Part shown: positions 26,709 to 34,428 of the stretch, in pieces
Layout: each line of letters begins with the position of its first letter
Position numbering within the stretch: the stretch's first letter is position 1
Assembly: GCF_000423565.1 (NCBI RefSeq)
Contig: NZ_KE384038.1
Coordinates: forward strand, 298,974 to 362,973
Length of the DNA: 64,000 bases
Direction: 5' to 3'
Source of the DNA: Runella zeae DSM 19591
GTDB lineage: Bacteria > Bacteroidota > Bacteroidia > Cytophagales > Spirosomataceae
Notes under the pieces: generated by a model
The model's database searches: none
Told to the model about the DNA's origin: nothing
What the model saw: only the letters and a program-made list of their open reading frames with translations
Position numbers and translations under genes: made by a program

Positions 26709-26912
26709 CTAACTGACTTCTGCCGCAGCGGGGCCGCAGCTCGTATTACTTACTGGGCATCCTTTGTTGTTGCCAGAGCCGCAGGCTACATTTAGCTCAT
26801 GTCCTCCGGCGAGTTCTTCAGCTTCTTCAGGGGTTAGTTCAGCAAATCCTTCTTCTGGATTCTCAGTTCCGTCAAGTTTGTTAAGGATGTCTCCTAGCGA
26901 TTTCGTTGCCAT
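26709..26912 (-). CDS. RiPP precursor C1 (double-Gly leader, three-Cys core)
   Basis: 67 residues from the ATG at 26912; a longer frame reaches a start at 26999 but adds sequence not shared with the paralogues. The leader ends LTPEEAEELAGG; the core has NVACGSGNNKGCPVSNTSC followed by GP. It is the first precursor of the group C run. A LytTR-type half-site array lies about 130 bp upstream, behind the stop codon of the preceding radical SAM gene. Confidence 0.9.
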   Translation of the reverse strand: MATKSLGDILNKLDGTENPEEGFAELTPEEAEELAGGHELNVACGSGNNKGCPVSNTSCGPAAAEVS

Positions 26913-27040
26913 GATTGAAAGTGGTTTAGAGAAATGAAATAAATGATTCAGGAGGCTTATCGGGGCGCCTTTCGATTCAACTCCCTGTCGTTTTGACATT
27001 CGAAAATTGGCAGATTAGGCGCGGAACAGAAAAAAAATTA

Positions 27041-27111
27041 GACGGAGTTTAGCAGATACTCGACGAATTTGAGCCTTCTCAAGAAGCTTTTTTTGTACAC
27101 TCGACGAATGA
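27041..27111. promoter_or_regulatory. LytTR-type half-site array C, upstream of precursors C1-C4
   Basis: Plus-strand half-sites GACGGAGTT at 27041, GACGAATTT at 27062, a degenerate GAAGCTTTT at 27083, and GACGAATGA at 27103. The first three are exactly 21 bp apart and the last 20 bp. ACTC precedes the second and fourth sites. The array starts 20 bp after the radical SAM gene stop (reading minus) and stands upstream of C1. Period and arrangement fit binding of a LytTR regulator to direct repeats on one helix face. Direct proof of binding is lacking. Confidence 0.75.
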
Positions 27112-27131
27112 AACTTGAGGAGTTTAGGGTT

Positions 27132-28343
27132 TTAGGCCTCGTAGTGAAGCTGAAGCAATGCCTCTTGATAAGAAAGTGGTGCCAATTGAGCCTTCTCCAC
27201 AAAAGATACTGGTAAGCGTTGGAGTAGTTTGTTTTGGATGTGGGTAATGAGTTTTAACAAATCCCGGCAGTAGACCGAGGGATTATTGAATCCATTGCTT
27301 GGATGATAGCGATGTACAATAAATCCTCCCCCGCAGACCTCCTTGATAGGGCATCGCCGACAGGCTGAAGGGAGCTCTTGATGGCTCTGGGCGCATAGCT
27401 GAATCAAAGGTGCTTCTAAGGCTTCTTCCAACGAATGTGTGGTTACATTGTAGCCTTCTTTCGTAATGCCATGTGCGCATACCTTGAGCGAGTCTTGGGC
27501 TTCGATACTGCCGTCGGTATCAATAATTAAAAACAAATGAGCATCCCTGCCTACTTCATCGGCACTGGAAGCTAATCCGAGGATGAGTTGGATAATGTGT
27601 TGGAAATAAGGGATGTAAGGTCTTTGCTGAGAGGGAAGTTGCCACCAATCGTCAAAGACTGCCAAAAGCCAGTCGGCAAGGGGCGTAGCAGGGTGGGCAT
27701 TACGCCACGGATAGGAAGTGTGGGTATAGTCGGGAAAGAGAAAATTGAGGAAACGAACTTGGAGCGATAAAAAATGTCGGAATACTTCTAAAGGGTTGGT
27801 AGTGGGGTCAATTACGCACAAAACTCCTGGATGAAAAGGAAGGGCGGGGTGATTTTGGGCGAGCTTTAGCCCACGTATGGTGTCATGATAGGAGCCTTGG
27901 CCCGCAAAATCCACCCGATAAGAGTCGTGTAGGTGTGGAGGCCCGTCTAGGCTGAATCCAAGTCGAAACCCCCAATCTCCTAGCTGCTGACACCAATCGG
28001 CCGTAAGTAAGGTGCCGTTGGTTTGTAACGAAAAAACCGCCTGCGTATAAGATGGTAACAGACGAAATGCTTGCCTTACAAATTTTTCATAAAAGGATGA
28101 TGGGAGTAGCAAGGGCTCTCCTCCGTGAAATATAAATCGAAAATGCCTAAGGCGGTGCCGCCGACAATAGTGTGCCACTCTTTTCAGAATAGCCTCTACT
28201 GTCTCATCGCTCATGCGCTTGGGCTGCGCTTTGTAAGTAGTGTCTCCTTTGTTATAAACATAGCAGTAAGTGCAGTTGAGGTTGCACCTACTCGTAACTT
28301 TGAGTACGAGGCCTTTGATATGAGCGCTTCGGCGACGGCTCAT
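27132..28343 (-). CDS. Radical SAM/SPASM enzyme resembling triceptide (cyclophane) maturases (group B)
   Basis: 403 residues. Radical SAM motif Cys20, Cys24, Cys27 (CNLNCTYCYVYNKGD) and FHGGEPLLL. The C-terminal segment CGGGFIVHRY followed by NNPSVYCRDLLKLITHI, and DTDGSIEAQDSLKVC before it, closely resemble the XyeB/GrrM/FxsB enzymes, which form bonds between an aromatic side chain and the beta-carbon two residues on. Its ATG overlaps the stop of precursor B2 (ATGA), so translation is coupled. Two Cys-free precursors lie directly upstream. The family assignment is from remembered motifs, and the cyclophane reaction is inference. Confidence 0.85.
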   Translation of the reverse strand: MSRRRSAHIKGLVLKVTSRCNLNCTYCYVYNKGDTTYKAQPKRMSDETVEAILKRVAHYCRRHRLRHFRFIFHGGEPLLLPSSFYEKFVRQAFRLLPSYTQAVFSLQTNGTLLTADWCQQLGDWGFRLGFSLDGPPHLHDSYRVDFAGQGSYHDTIRGLKLAQNHPALPFHPGVLCVIDPTTNPLEVFRHFLSLQVRFLNFLFPDYTHTSYPWRNAHPATPLADWLLAVFDDWWQLPSQQRPYIPYFQHIIQLILGLASSADEVGRDAHLFLIIDTDGSIEAQDSLKVCAHGITKEGYNVTTHSLEEALEAPLIQLCAQSHQELPSACRRCPIKEVCGGGFIVHRYHPSNGFNNPSVYCRDLLKLITHIQNKLLQRLPVSFVEKAQLAPLSYQEALLQLHYEA

Positions 28344-28540
28344 TGGTCATTGGTCGGAAATGATTCGGTTTTGGCCTGATTGCTAAGGCCGTCTTTAATC
28401 CAACCTACATTTTGACCGTCAAAATCTTTTTGGGCACCTCCCGTAATGATATCTAAGTTGTCTTCTTCTAGATTTTTGAGTTCATCTAAGAGTTTTTTAT
28501 TGGCTTTTTTGGAAGCAGGAAGCGAAAACCACTTTTTCAT
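28340..28540 (-). CDS. RiPP precursor B2 (Cys-free, double-Gly)
   Basis: 66 residues, stop overlapping the start of the radical SAM gene by ATGA. The leader is Lys-rich and ends LDIITGG; the core has no Cys and contains KDFDGQNVGWIKDGLSNQ. The aromatic residues followed by polar or charged residues (F-D-G, W-I-K) are candidate three-residue cyclophane sites if the neighbouring enzyme is a triceptide maturase. The core also contains Ser and Thr. Confidence 0.8.
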   Translation of the reverse strand: MKKWFSLPASKKANKKLLDELKNLEEDNLDIITGGAQKDFDGQNVGWIKDGLSNQAKTESFPTNDQ

Positions 28541-28559
28541 GACTTATCTAAGGTTAAGT

Positions 28560-28763
28560 TTAAAAATTGATTAACAAAAAAGGTGCTGTCGTTTTGGGGT
28601 CTTTGTCTCTGTCAAATTGCGAAGTGGGCGTAAAATCTTTGTCGCCTCCTCTTACTTGTAAAGACTCTTCCTCTGAGAGGAGTTCGATAAGGTTGTTGGT
28701 GGATTGCATCGCTAAGTCTAAGTCACTAGCTGTTGCTACAAAAAAATTCAGTGTCTTTTTCAT
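28560..28763 (-). CDS. RiPP precursor B1 (Cys-free, double-Gly)
   Basis: 67 residues. The leader ends EEESLQVRGG; the core has no Cys and reads DKDFTPTSQFDRDKD, then a hydrophobic C-terminal end (APFLLINF). KDF shortly after the GG is shared with B2, so the two are probably substrates of the same enzyme. It is 19 bp before B2. A LytTR-type array lies about 96 bp upstream, behind the lanB stop. Confidence 0.8.
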   Translation of the reverse strand: MKKTLNFFVATASDLDLAMQSTNNLIELLSEEESLQVRGGDKDFTPTSQFDRDKDPKTTAPFLLINF

Positions 28764-28858
28764 AGATAAGGAAATAGGTTAATGACATATGATATACCAC
28801 GCCAAACGGATTGTGGTAGCAAGGATACAGTCTAATAAAAAAGCAAAAAAAAAATTTA

Positions 28859-28909
28859 GACGAATTTTGGGTTCTACTCGACGAATGTAAGCCTACTCCA
28901 GAAGTTTGG
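28859..28909. promoter_or_regulatory. LytTR-type half-site array B, upstream of precursors B1-B2
   Basis: Plus-strand half-sites GACGAATTT at 28859 and GACGAATGT at 28880, exactly 21 bp apart, and a degenerate GAAGTTTGG at 28901 inside the lanB end. The stretch between and after the sites is also similar to array C (ACTCGACGAAT, then AGCC, then AGAAG). A -7-like TATCCTTG lies downstream on the minus strand. Presumed binding site for the LytTR regulator at 32252-33022. Confidence 0.75.
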
Positions 28910-31900
28910 ATTTTCGTTGGCGTGCGCTTTCGGAGCTATAAAACCTCAGAAGAAAGTGATAAACGATAAGTTCGTGCGTACGAGGCGCATTGGCAAAGAG
29001 CCGATTAAGTGAAAGATGAATATAACTGGCAATGACCTCAAAAGCTTGCTTGGATACAGGCAAATAAGATTCTATTAAAGCCCTTACTTTTTCTGAGCGT
29101 TGAAGAAGGACAGACACCTCTGCTAGATTGGTCTTTAAGAGTGCTTCTTCAATCAAAGAAAACTCTCGGCGGTATTTGTCGTTGAGTTGTGTTTTGAGAT
29201 TGGGAGCGTGTTCACTCAAAAAACGACTTTGAAGTAAGGCGAGAATTTCTACTTTTTGATTCAAATCCAACCCAAAATCATCTAACCAATAACTTACGTT
29301 GCTTAATGCAAAATACCCTTTCTGATTGTCGTCGGGAGTATGACTGAGATAAGCTAAGATGGCCTCACTATCAGCCGTAAAAATCTCCTCACTGATTTTT
29401 ATGGGAAATAAATGATAACGTTCGATTTCGCGCTGATAAGTGTCAATTTGTACTTTGTAGATCGTACCCGCATCAAGATAAGTACGCAAAGCAAGATTGA
29501 GTAATGAGAGAACAGCCGAATCGCTAGAGTGATGCCTAAAACGCAAACGCAAATGAGAATGAGGGTCGGCAAAGCGTACAAAAAACCATTCTTGGATACA
29601 ATCCTGGGATTTTAAGGATAAGGTTAAGGTAGGAAGCGCGTGAATGAGGAAATGTTCAATCGTAGATTCTCCTGCGTACAATTTCAAAGAGAGCCATTCT
29701 TCGCCCGGAAAAAAAACTTGTTTTGTGCATACAGAATGAGAAAATGGTGGCAGAGGTGGGATGACTTCTGCCGCTGGGTTCCAACCCGGAATAATCATCT
29801 CATTGGTATATCTCTTTTGGTGTGGGCCTTGCACCCAGCATTGGTCGGGCGATTGTAGCCATTCACTAAGGCTGATTTTTTTGCGGGCTTGTAGAGTGGT
29901 AATTAGTATTTCTTGGCAAAAAGGCTTTGAAAGATCCAATAGTAGTTCATTGTCACCTTCCGAAATGCTGACTTTATCGGGAAACAAAGGATACTGTCGA
30001 AACCATTCTTCGATGTGCGCAAAAGTCAAGGGTGTTTTGAAATACTCCACCGAAAGATGCCAAGTGGCTCGGCTCAAAATGACTTGCTTATAGCGTACGC
30101 GAGGCAAAAAGGGAAGAGACTCTAACTCGCCCCATTGCCAGTAAATTCTCAACCGCCCGTACTGACCCTGTAAGTCGCACAAAAACCGATATACTCCTAA
30201 GCCGTTGCGGTAGTTGTGTGCGGTAGATAGGCGAGGAATAATTTCCTTTTGCAGACGTTTGGAACGGACTATGATTCGGTGATTGGAAGTAACCGAAATC
30301 ATCAAATCATCCAATGAAATAGTATGGTCATCATCTACGCTACTTTGCCCTACATAAGGGATTTCGTAGGCTCTAAGTTGGGGGCGAGTAATTACATTGG
30401 AGAGACGGCCTTCGGGCGAATGTACCACCTCCGCAAAAATAACATGGGGATGTTGGTTTTCCTCTTGCTGAATACACCCACGAACAAGTTTAGTAAGATG
30501 GGCATCACCGTTACAAAATCTTCCAAGTAGATTGACCGCCGAAGGCCCTTCCACCCCATTGAGACAAAAGCTAAAATCGCCCGCTTCTAAGGCCTTGATA
30601 GATGGGCTAAGAAGACTCCCAAAAACAAAAAAATTGCTAGGCAAAGGAGATGGGCTTGAGGTGGATAGCTTGGCTAAGTCGCTTGCTTGTAGCTCTATTT
30701 CGGCCTTGTTTTGTTTTATACACTGAGACCAAAGCTGTAACTTATGCGCATCGGTAATACCCCAAGAAGAATTACTTTGTAGATTTGACGAAAAATCTAA
30801 ATCTTCGAGCCAGCCCGAAAAAGCGGAGTTTTGACCATAGCCAATACCAAAGTCATCGTCCAAAGCTTGCAAAAAAGCCACTTCGCGGTCTTCGTATCTT
30901 TCTCTAAATCGTTTACAAAAATCTTCTAGTGCTTTGGGTAAAGTGGCTTTATTGAGTGCTTCAAGCTCTTGAATCTGGTGAATGAGTGGTTTGACAAAGG
31001 TTCCTTTTAAGGGAAGTGCGTTGTTGCCAAAACGCAAATTGATATGAAGCAGGTTACCTTGGGCTAGAGAAGACTCAATAGAAGCCAAGTGCGCCATGAT
31101 TTGTTCGCGCCTTACAAATTCGTTGGGCGCAAATTCGAGGTCATGAATGATTGCTTTCAAGGTCTTAACTAGAGGAGAATCAGCACCTTCAAGCGTCGAA
31201 ATTTTTTGATAAAGCCGCCATAAATGTGGCATACCCGTCACCGTGGGTTCTATTTCCGAAACGAGTAGTTGCTGTTCTATCAACAACTCAATAAAACCTA
31301 AAGCGTCTTCCTCCGTGATTTCTTCATTGATTAGTACACCTCCAAGTTCTTGGATAGTAGCCCCAGTTTTTGCTTTTTGGAGTACCGTCTGCAATTCGTC
31401 CGAGAGCGATACTTCACTCACAAAAAAACTTTGATTCCCTTCTTCGACTTTACTTTCTGTATATCTCAAATGGCTGTCGATAGCGTAGAGGGTGTTGTTA
31501 GGGAAAAAAAGAAGGTTATCATAAATCTTAGGCTCTGCTAGTAAAGCCTTGGTAAGCTGAGCCAGAGATTCGCCGTCTAGCTGTGCCACCCTTGTGGCTT
31601 GCTGATTCTCAAAATTTAAGCCAGAGTACTCGCCCCACAGCCCTACAGTATAGCCTGCAAAAAGCCCAAAAGGTGTACACCGACTGGCCATCCGCTGGAT
31701 ATACTTCCAAAAAGATTGTTGGGTTTTGAGAGGAAGGTTTTGTTGTTGAAAACACTCTTCAAGGTGTTTGTAAAAAGACGGTGAAGCCAAGAGAAGAGCT
31801 TCTTTAACAAGCGGAATCGCCCAATAATGATTAAAAAAATCAGGGGAAATATCGGTATCCCAAATATCGTCCAATGAAAGAGATGGCAATCGGGTTACAT

Positions 31901-31928
31901 AAAATGGGAATAATTGCCATCTCTTCAT
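28893..31928 (-). CDS. Full-length LanB-type lantibiotic dehydratase
   Basis: 1011 residues, the length of a complete LanB with both activities. The N-terminal glutamylation domain shows ASRCTPFGLFAGYTVGLWGE (about 82-100). The C-terminal SpaB_C/thiopeptide-type elimination domain starts near residue 740 (EWFFVRFADPHSHLRLRFRH; YQREIERYHLF; TADSEAILAYL). Class I enzymes use glutamyl-tRNA to dehydrate Ser and Thr in a precursor. It lies 26 bp after the start-proximal peptide gene A. No LanC cyclase, protease or immunity transporter is nearby, so the final product may contain dehydro-amino acids without LanC-made rings. Confidence 0.93.
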   Translation of the reverse strand: MKRWQLFPFYVTRLPSLSLDDIWDTDISPDFFNHYWAIPLVKEALLLASPSFYKHLEECFQQQNLPLKTQQSFWKYIQRMASRCTPFGLFAGYTVGLWGEYSGLNFENQQATRVAQLDGESLAQLTKALLAEPKIYDNLLFFPNNTLYAIDSHLRYTESKVEEGNQSFFVSEVSLSDELQTVLQKAKTGATIQELGGVLINEEITEEDALGFIELLIEQQLLVSEIEPTVTGMPHLWRLYQKISTLEGADSPLVKTLKAIIHDLEFAPNEFVRREQIMAHLASIESSLAQGNLLHINLRFGNNALPLKGTFVKPLIHQIQELEALNKATLPKALEDFCKRFRERYEDREVAFLQALDDDFGIGYGQNSAFSGWLEDLDFSSNLQSNSSWGITDAHKLQLWSQCIKQNKAEIELQASDLAKLSTSSPSPLPSNFFVFGSLLSPSIKALEAGDFSFCLNGVEGPSAVNLLGRFCNGDAHLTKLVRGCIQQEENQHPHVIFAEVVHSPEGRLSNVITRPQLRAYEIPYVGQSSVDDDHTISLDDLMISVTSNHRIIVRSKRLQKEIIPRLSTAHNYRNGLGVYRFLCDLQGQYGRLRIYWQWGELESLPFLPRVRYKQVILSRATWHLSVEYFKTPLTFAHIEEWFRQYPLFPDKVSISEGDNELLLDLSKPFCQEILITTLQARKKISLSEWLQSPDQCWVQGPHQKRYTNEMIIPGWNPAAEVIPPLPPFSHSVCTKQVFFPGEEWLSLKLYAGESTIEHFLIHALPTLTLSLKSQDCIQEWFFVRFADPHSHLRLRFRHHSSDSAVLSLLNLALRTYLDAGTIYKVQIDTYQREIERYHLFPIKISEEIFTADSEAILAYLSHTPDDNQKGYFALSNVSYWLDDFGLDLNQKVEILALLQSRFLSEHAPNLKTQLNDKYRREFSLIEEALLKTNLAEVSVLLQRSEKVRALIESYLPVSKQAFEVIASYIHLSLNRLFANAPRTHELIVYHFLLRFYSSESARQRKSKLLE

Positions 31929-31954
31929 ACCTGCTTTGGTTCTTGATTTTTGTT

Positions 31955-32092
31955 TTACCAGTGGGTTACAATGATAGTAGTACCGGTAGCTGATAGATTT
32001 TCTTGGCTGCCCTTCGCGCCTTTTTTGTGGTTGTTGAGTTTAGTAATTGTTCTTTTCTCAAATTTGATTTTAGAAGTGTTGAAAGTTTTCAT
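31955..32092 (-). CDS. Small LanB-linked precursor peptide A (Cys-free)
   Basis: 45 residues from the ATG at 32092 to the TAA at 31955-31957. N-terminal part: MKTFNTSKIKFEKRTITKLN, which looks like the leader of Bacteroidota class I lanthipeptides (K.x.F.K.TI.KL). C-terminal part: GSQENLSATGTTIIVTHW, rich in Ser and Thr, without Cys and without a GG cleavage motif. It lies 26 bp before lanB and 84 bp behind LytTR-type array A. Gene size, place and composition make it the likely LanB substrate. Lack of Cys means no lanthionine rings within this peptide. Confidence 0.75.
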   Translation of the reverse strand: MKTFNTSKIKFEKRTITKLNNHKKGAKGSQENLSATGTTIIVTHW

Positions 32093-32175
32093 AGTTTAAT
32101 AAAATGGTTAAATGATGGAATGGAACATAAGCGCAACAAAACAATTGTTATTCTGAAATATCTGCTAATTATTTA

Positions 32176-32247
32176 GACTAATGTGGGGCGTTTTTAGACT
32201 AATATTGAGCTCTACTCGACTAACTTCCGATTTGCTTCGACCAATTT
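32176..32247. promoter_or_regulatory. LytTR-type half-site array A (four sites, exact 21-bp period)
   Basis: Plus-strand half-sites GACTAATGT (32176), GACTAATAT (32197), GACTAACTT (32218) and GACCAATTT (32239), each exactly 21 bp from the next. TTTA precedes the first two, ACTC the third, CTTC the fourth. The array fills the gap directly behind the regulator stop codon (32252) and stands upstream of peptide A and lanB. This is the most complete of the three arrays in the locus. Confidence 0.8.
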
Positions 32248-32251
32248 TGCC

Positions 32252-33022
32252 CTATCTTTTAGTGAGAGAGCCGTTCACAAATTCTTGGACTATTTCGCGA
32301 TAACTCACTCCAATCGGAATCTCTTTCGAAATAGTAGTCTCTAATGTATTTCCTTGGATTACTTTGATGCAACTTTTGTTGACGAGGTAGGAGCGATGTA
32401 CCCGCAAAAACAAATCTGAAGGCAACATTTCTTCAATTTTATTCATGCTTAGGTAGGTTACGATGGGTTTGTCGTTGAGGTATACCTTTACATAATCTTT
32501 CATTCCTTCTACAAAAAGAATATCTTCCACCTGAATATGTAGCAACTTCCGTCCTTCTTTGATCCAGATAAAAGCCTTCTCTTTTGACCCTTCGTTGGTC
32601 TCAACGGGAGGGACGGATGCAGGTGTTGCTTCGGTTGATTTGGGTGTTTTATTTTTATCAAATCGTTCGCGGGCTTTATTAACTGCTTTTAAGAATCGTT
32701 CGAAAGGAACTGGCTTGAGCAGATAATCGGTCACATCATATTCAAAACCTTCCAAAGCATAATCCCGATACGCCGTAGTTACGATTACTTGTGGACTGTT
32801 GCGAGCAAAACTTTTAAGGAGGTCAATACCCGACATTTCGGGCATGTTAATGTCCAAAAAAATCAAATCAGGGCTGTGTTGATGAATTGCGTTCAAAGCC
32901 ATGTAAGCGTCGTTACACTTTTGCAGTAAGTTTAAAAAAGGCAACCGACTAATAAAGTTTTCTAATACTTGTTGAGCGGGAGGTTCGTCGTCAACAATGA
33001 TACAATTAAGCGTGTTTTCCAT
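32252..33022 (-). CDS. LytTR-family response regulator
   Basis: 256 residues: receiver domain (VDDEPP acidic pair, phospho-Asp57 in DLIFLDINMPEMSG, Lys in LLKPVPF) and a C-terminal LytTR DNA-binding domain (about 150-250, VEDILFVEGMKDYVKVYL, LRVHRSYLVNK). LytTR proteins bind direct repeats about two helical turns apart. Overlaps the kinase gene by 17 bp, so both are one operon. The 21-bp arrays downstream make it the likely activator of the RiPP precursors. Confidence 0.93.
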   Translation of the reverse strand: MENTLNCIIVDDEPPAQQVLENFISRLPFLNLLQKCNDAYMALNAIHQHSPDLIFLDINMPEMSGIDLLKSFARNSPQVIVTTAYRDYALEGFEYDVTDYLLKPVPFERFLKAVNKARERFDKNKTPKSTEATPASVPPVETNEGSKEKAFIWIKEGRKLLHIQVEDILFVEGMKDYVKVYLNDKPIVTYLSMNKIEEMLPSDLFLRVHRSYLVNKSCIKVIQGNTLETTISKEIPIGVSYREIVQEFVNGSLTKR

Positions 33023-34226
33023 ATAGCTGTAGTTGTAATTCTACTGAAAAAGTGTCTTTTTCATCTTTTATAGTAAATGAATGGGCTGAGGGATAAAGCA
33101 GCTGAAGTCTTCTTTTGAGATTGTTGAGGCCTACACCTTTGGGTTGTTTTGCATAAAACGGAACAAGAGGTTTTGAGTTTTTAACAGTAAATATTAAAAG
33201 TCCATCTGGAGAAATATGGAGTTGGCTTTGTACCCAAGCAGGCTTGGTGGTACAATGAATACCGTGTTTAAAGGCATTTTCGAGCAATGTCACCAGTAGC
33301 AACGGTGGAATCCTGAAAGAATGAGCATTGGTTTTATCATAACTAAAAGCCAAAGTGGCATTCTCGCGTTGACGCATGGCCTCAATACTCATAAAGTCTT
33401 CCAAAAAACTCATTTCTCTTGTGAGCGCGATGGTTTCTTGACTAGAATCATAAATCGAATACTGTAACAACTCTGAGAGCTTAAGCAGCGACATGGCTGT
33501 TTCTTCATCTTTTTCGATAGCAGTGGCATAGATGCTATTGAGGGCATTGAATATAAAATGGGGATGAATCTGCGACCGCAAGAAGTCCAACTCAAGTTGT
33601 ATATTGTCGCGTTCTAGCCTCAAGATGCGCGTACGCGCTATCACAAAATCTTTGACAGTTTTTAAAAAAAGTGGAATCGTCCAGTTGGAAATCGTAAAGC
33701 TTAAAGTGTACACAAACACATTGACACTAAAAGCTCCCCACCAGAAATTGGACCCATACATATCAAAAACACGTTTGAACTTGAGCGGTAACTCAAAAAA
33801 ACGTGCTGTCAACATCCCTACTCCGTAGCTTCCCCAAGCATTGAATAAATAAATACCTATAAGATGAAGGACAAAAAAGTGCCATTGGTTGTTGTAAATA
33901 GTAGGCAATATAAAACTCACAAACCAATAATAACTACCAATAATAATGCCCAGATAACCTACCCACATTACTACCGCTCCCCACAATGATTGCCCTAAGT
34001 TGGCGATCCCCCATATGATTTCGAACCATACTACTGGCGAAATCAATAGCCAGAAAAAGAAATGTAGCCCCACCCGAAACCAGCTATTGGAGGACTCATT
34101 ATTAAACCAAGAATTAAATTTTTGACTAAAAGTAGCCACTCTATTGCCCAAAGAGAATGTTGACGATTTAGTTTGTTTTAGGTCGAAAATGCCGCCGTAT
34201 AAGCTAAAAAAGTGCCTTAAAAGCAA
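33006..34226 (-). CDS. LytS-type sensor histidine kinase
   Basis: About 406 residues. Four or five transmembrane helices (about 55-185) with no large extracytoplasmic domain, a short coiled coil, then the His_kinase domain with phospho-His223 (QIHPHFIFNALNSIY) and an ATP-binding part (PPLLLVTLLENAFKHGI, GVGLNNLKRRLQLLYP). The only start in frame at the N-terminus is TTG at 34226; an ATG at 34230 is out of frame and stops quickly. It phosphorylates the LytTR regulator encoded next. With no sensor domain outside the membrane, the signal may be membrane stress or a hydrophobic peptide. Confidence 0.9.
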   Translation of the reverse strand: MLLRHFFSLYGGIFDLKQTKSSTFSLGNRVATFSQKFNSWFNNESSNSWFRVGLHFFFWLLISPVVWFEIIWGIANLGQSLWGAVVMWVGYLGIIIGSYYWFVSFILPTIYNNQWHFFVLHLIGIYLFNAWGSYGVGMLTARFFELPLKFKRVFDMYGSNFWWGAFSVNVFVYTLSFTISNWTIPLFLKTVKDFVIARTRILRLERDNIQLELDFLRSQIHPHFIFNALNSIYATAIEKDEETAMSLLKLSELLQYSIYDSSQETIALTREMSFLEDFMSIEAMRQRENATLAFSYDKTNAHSFRIPPLLLVTLLENAFKHGIHCTTKPAWVQSQLHISPDGLLIFTVKNSKPLVPFYAKQPKGVGLNNLKRRLQLLYPSAHSFTIKDEKDTFSVELQLQLYGKHA

Positions 34227-34370
34227 ACATTTTCTTTCTCATAGTCATGATTTTGAAGCAGGGCAAGTGTAAATTTAAAGGAATAACTGATTGGTGGAAA
34301 CTTAAAATAGGAATTTTTCAAGAAACTATACTATTTTTAAGTATTTTTTAATATTTTTTTAAGAAAACCA

Positions 34371-34400
34371 TTGTAAATATTAAAAAAGCCTTTACCTTTG
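34371..34400 (+). promoter_or_regulatory. Strong Bacteroidota promoter of the small lipoprotein gene
   Basis: TTG at 34371-34373, 19 bp, TACCTTTG at 34393-34400, followed by an A/C-rich leader. It matches the Bacteroidota consensus fully and lies 28 bp before the lipoprotein ATG. Confidence 0.85.
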
Positions 34401-34428
34401 TAGAGGAAACCTTAAAACATCACAAAAA

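Noticed and set aside
26913..26999. Longer N-terminus for precursor C1
   Set aside because: The added 29 residues are not shared by C2-C4, and the inner ATG gives a leader of the same length as the paralogues.
32176..32247. 21-bp spaced repeats as a CRISPR array
   Set aside because: The repeated part is only about 9-11 bp and the spacing is two helical turns; no cas genes. Fits regulator binding sites instead.
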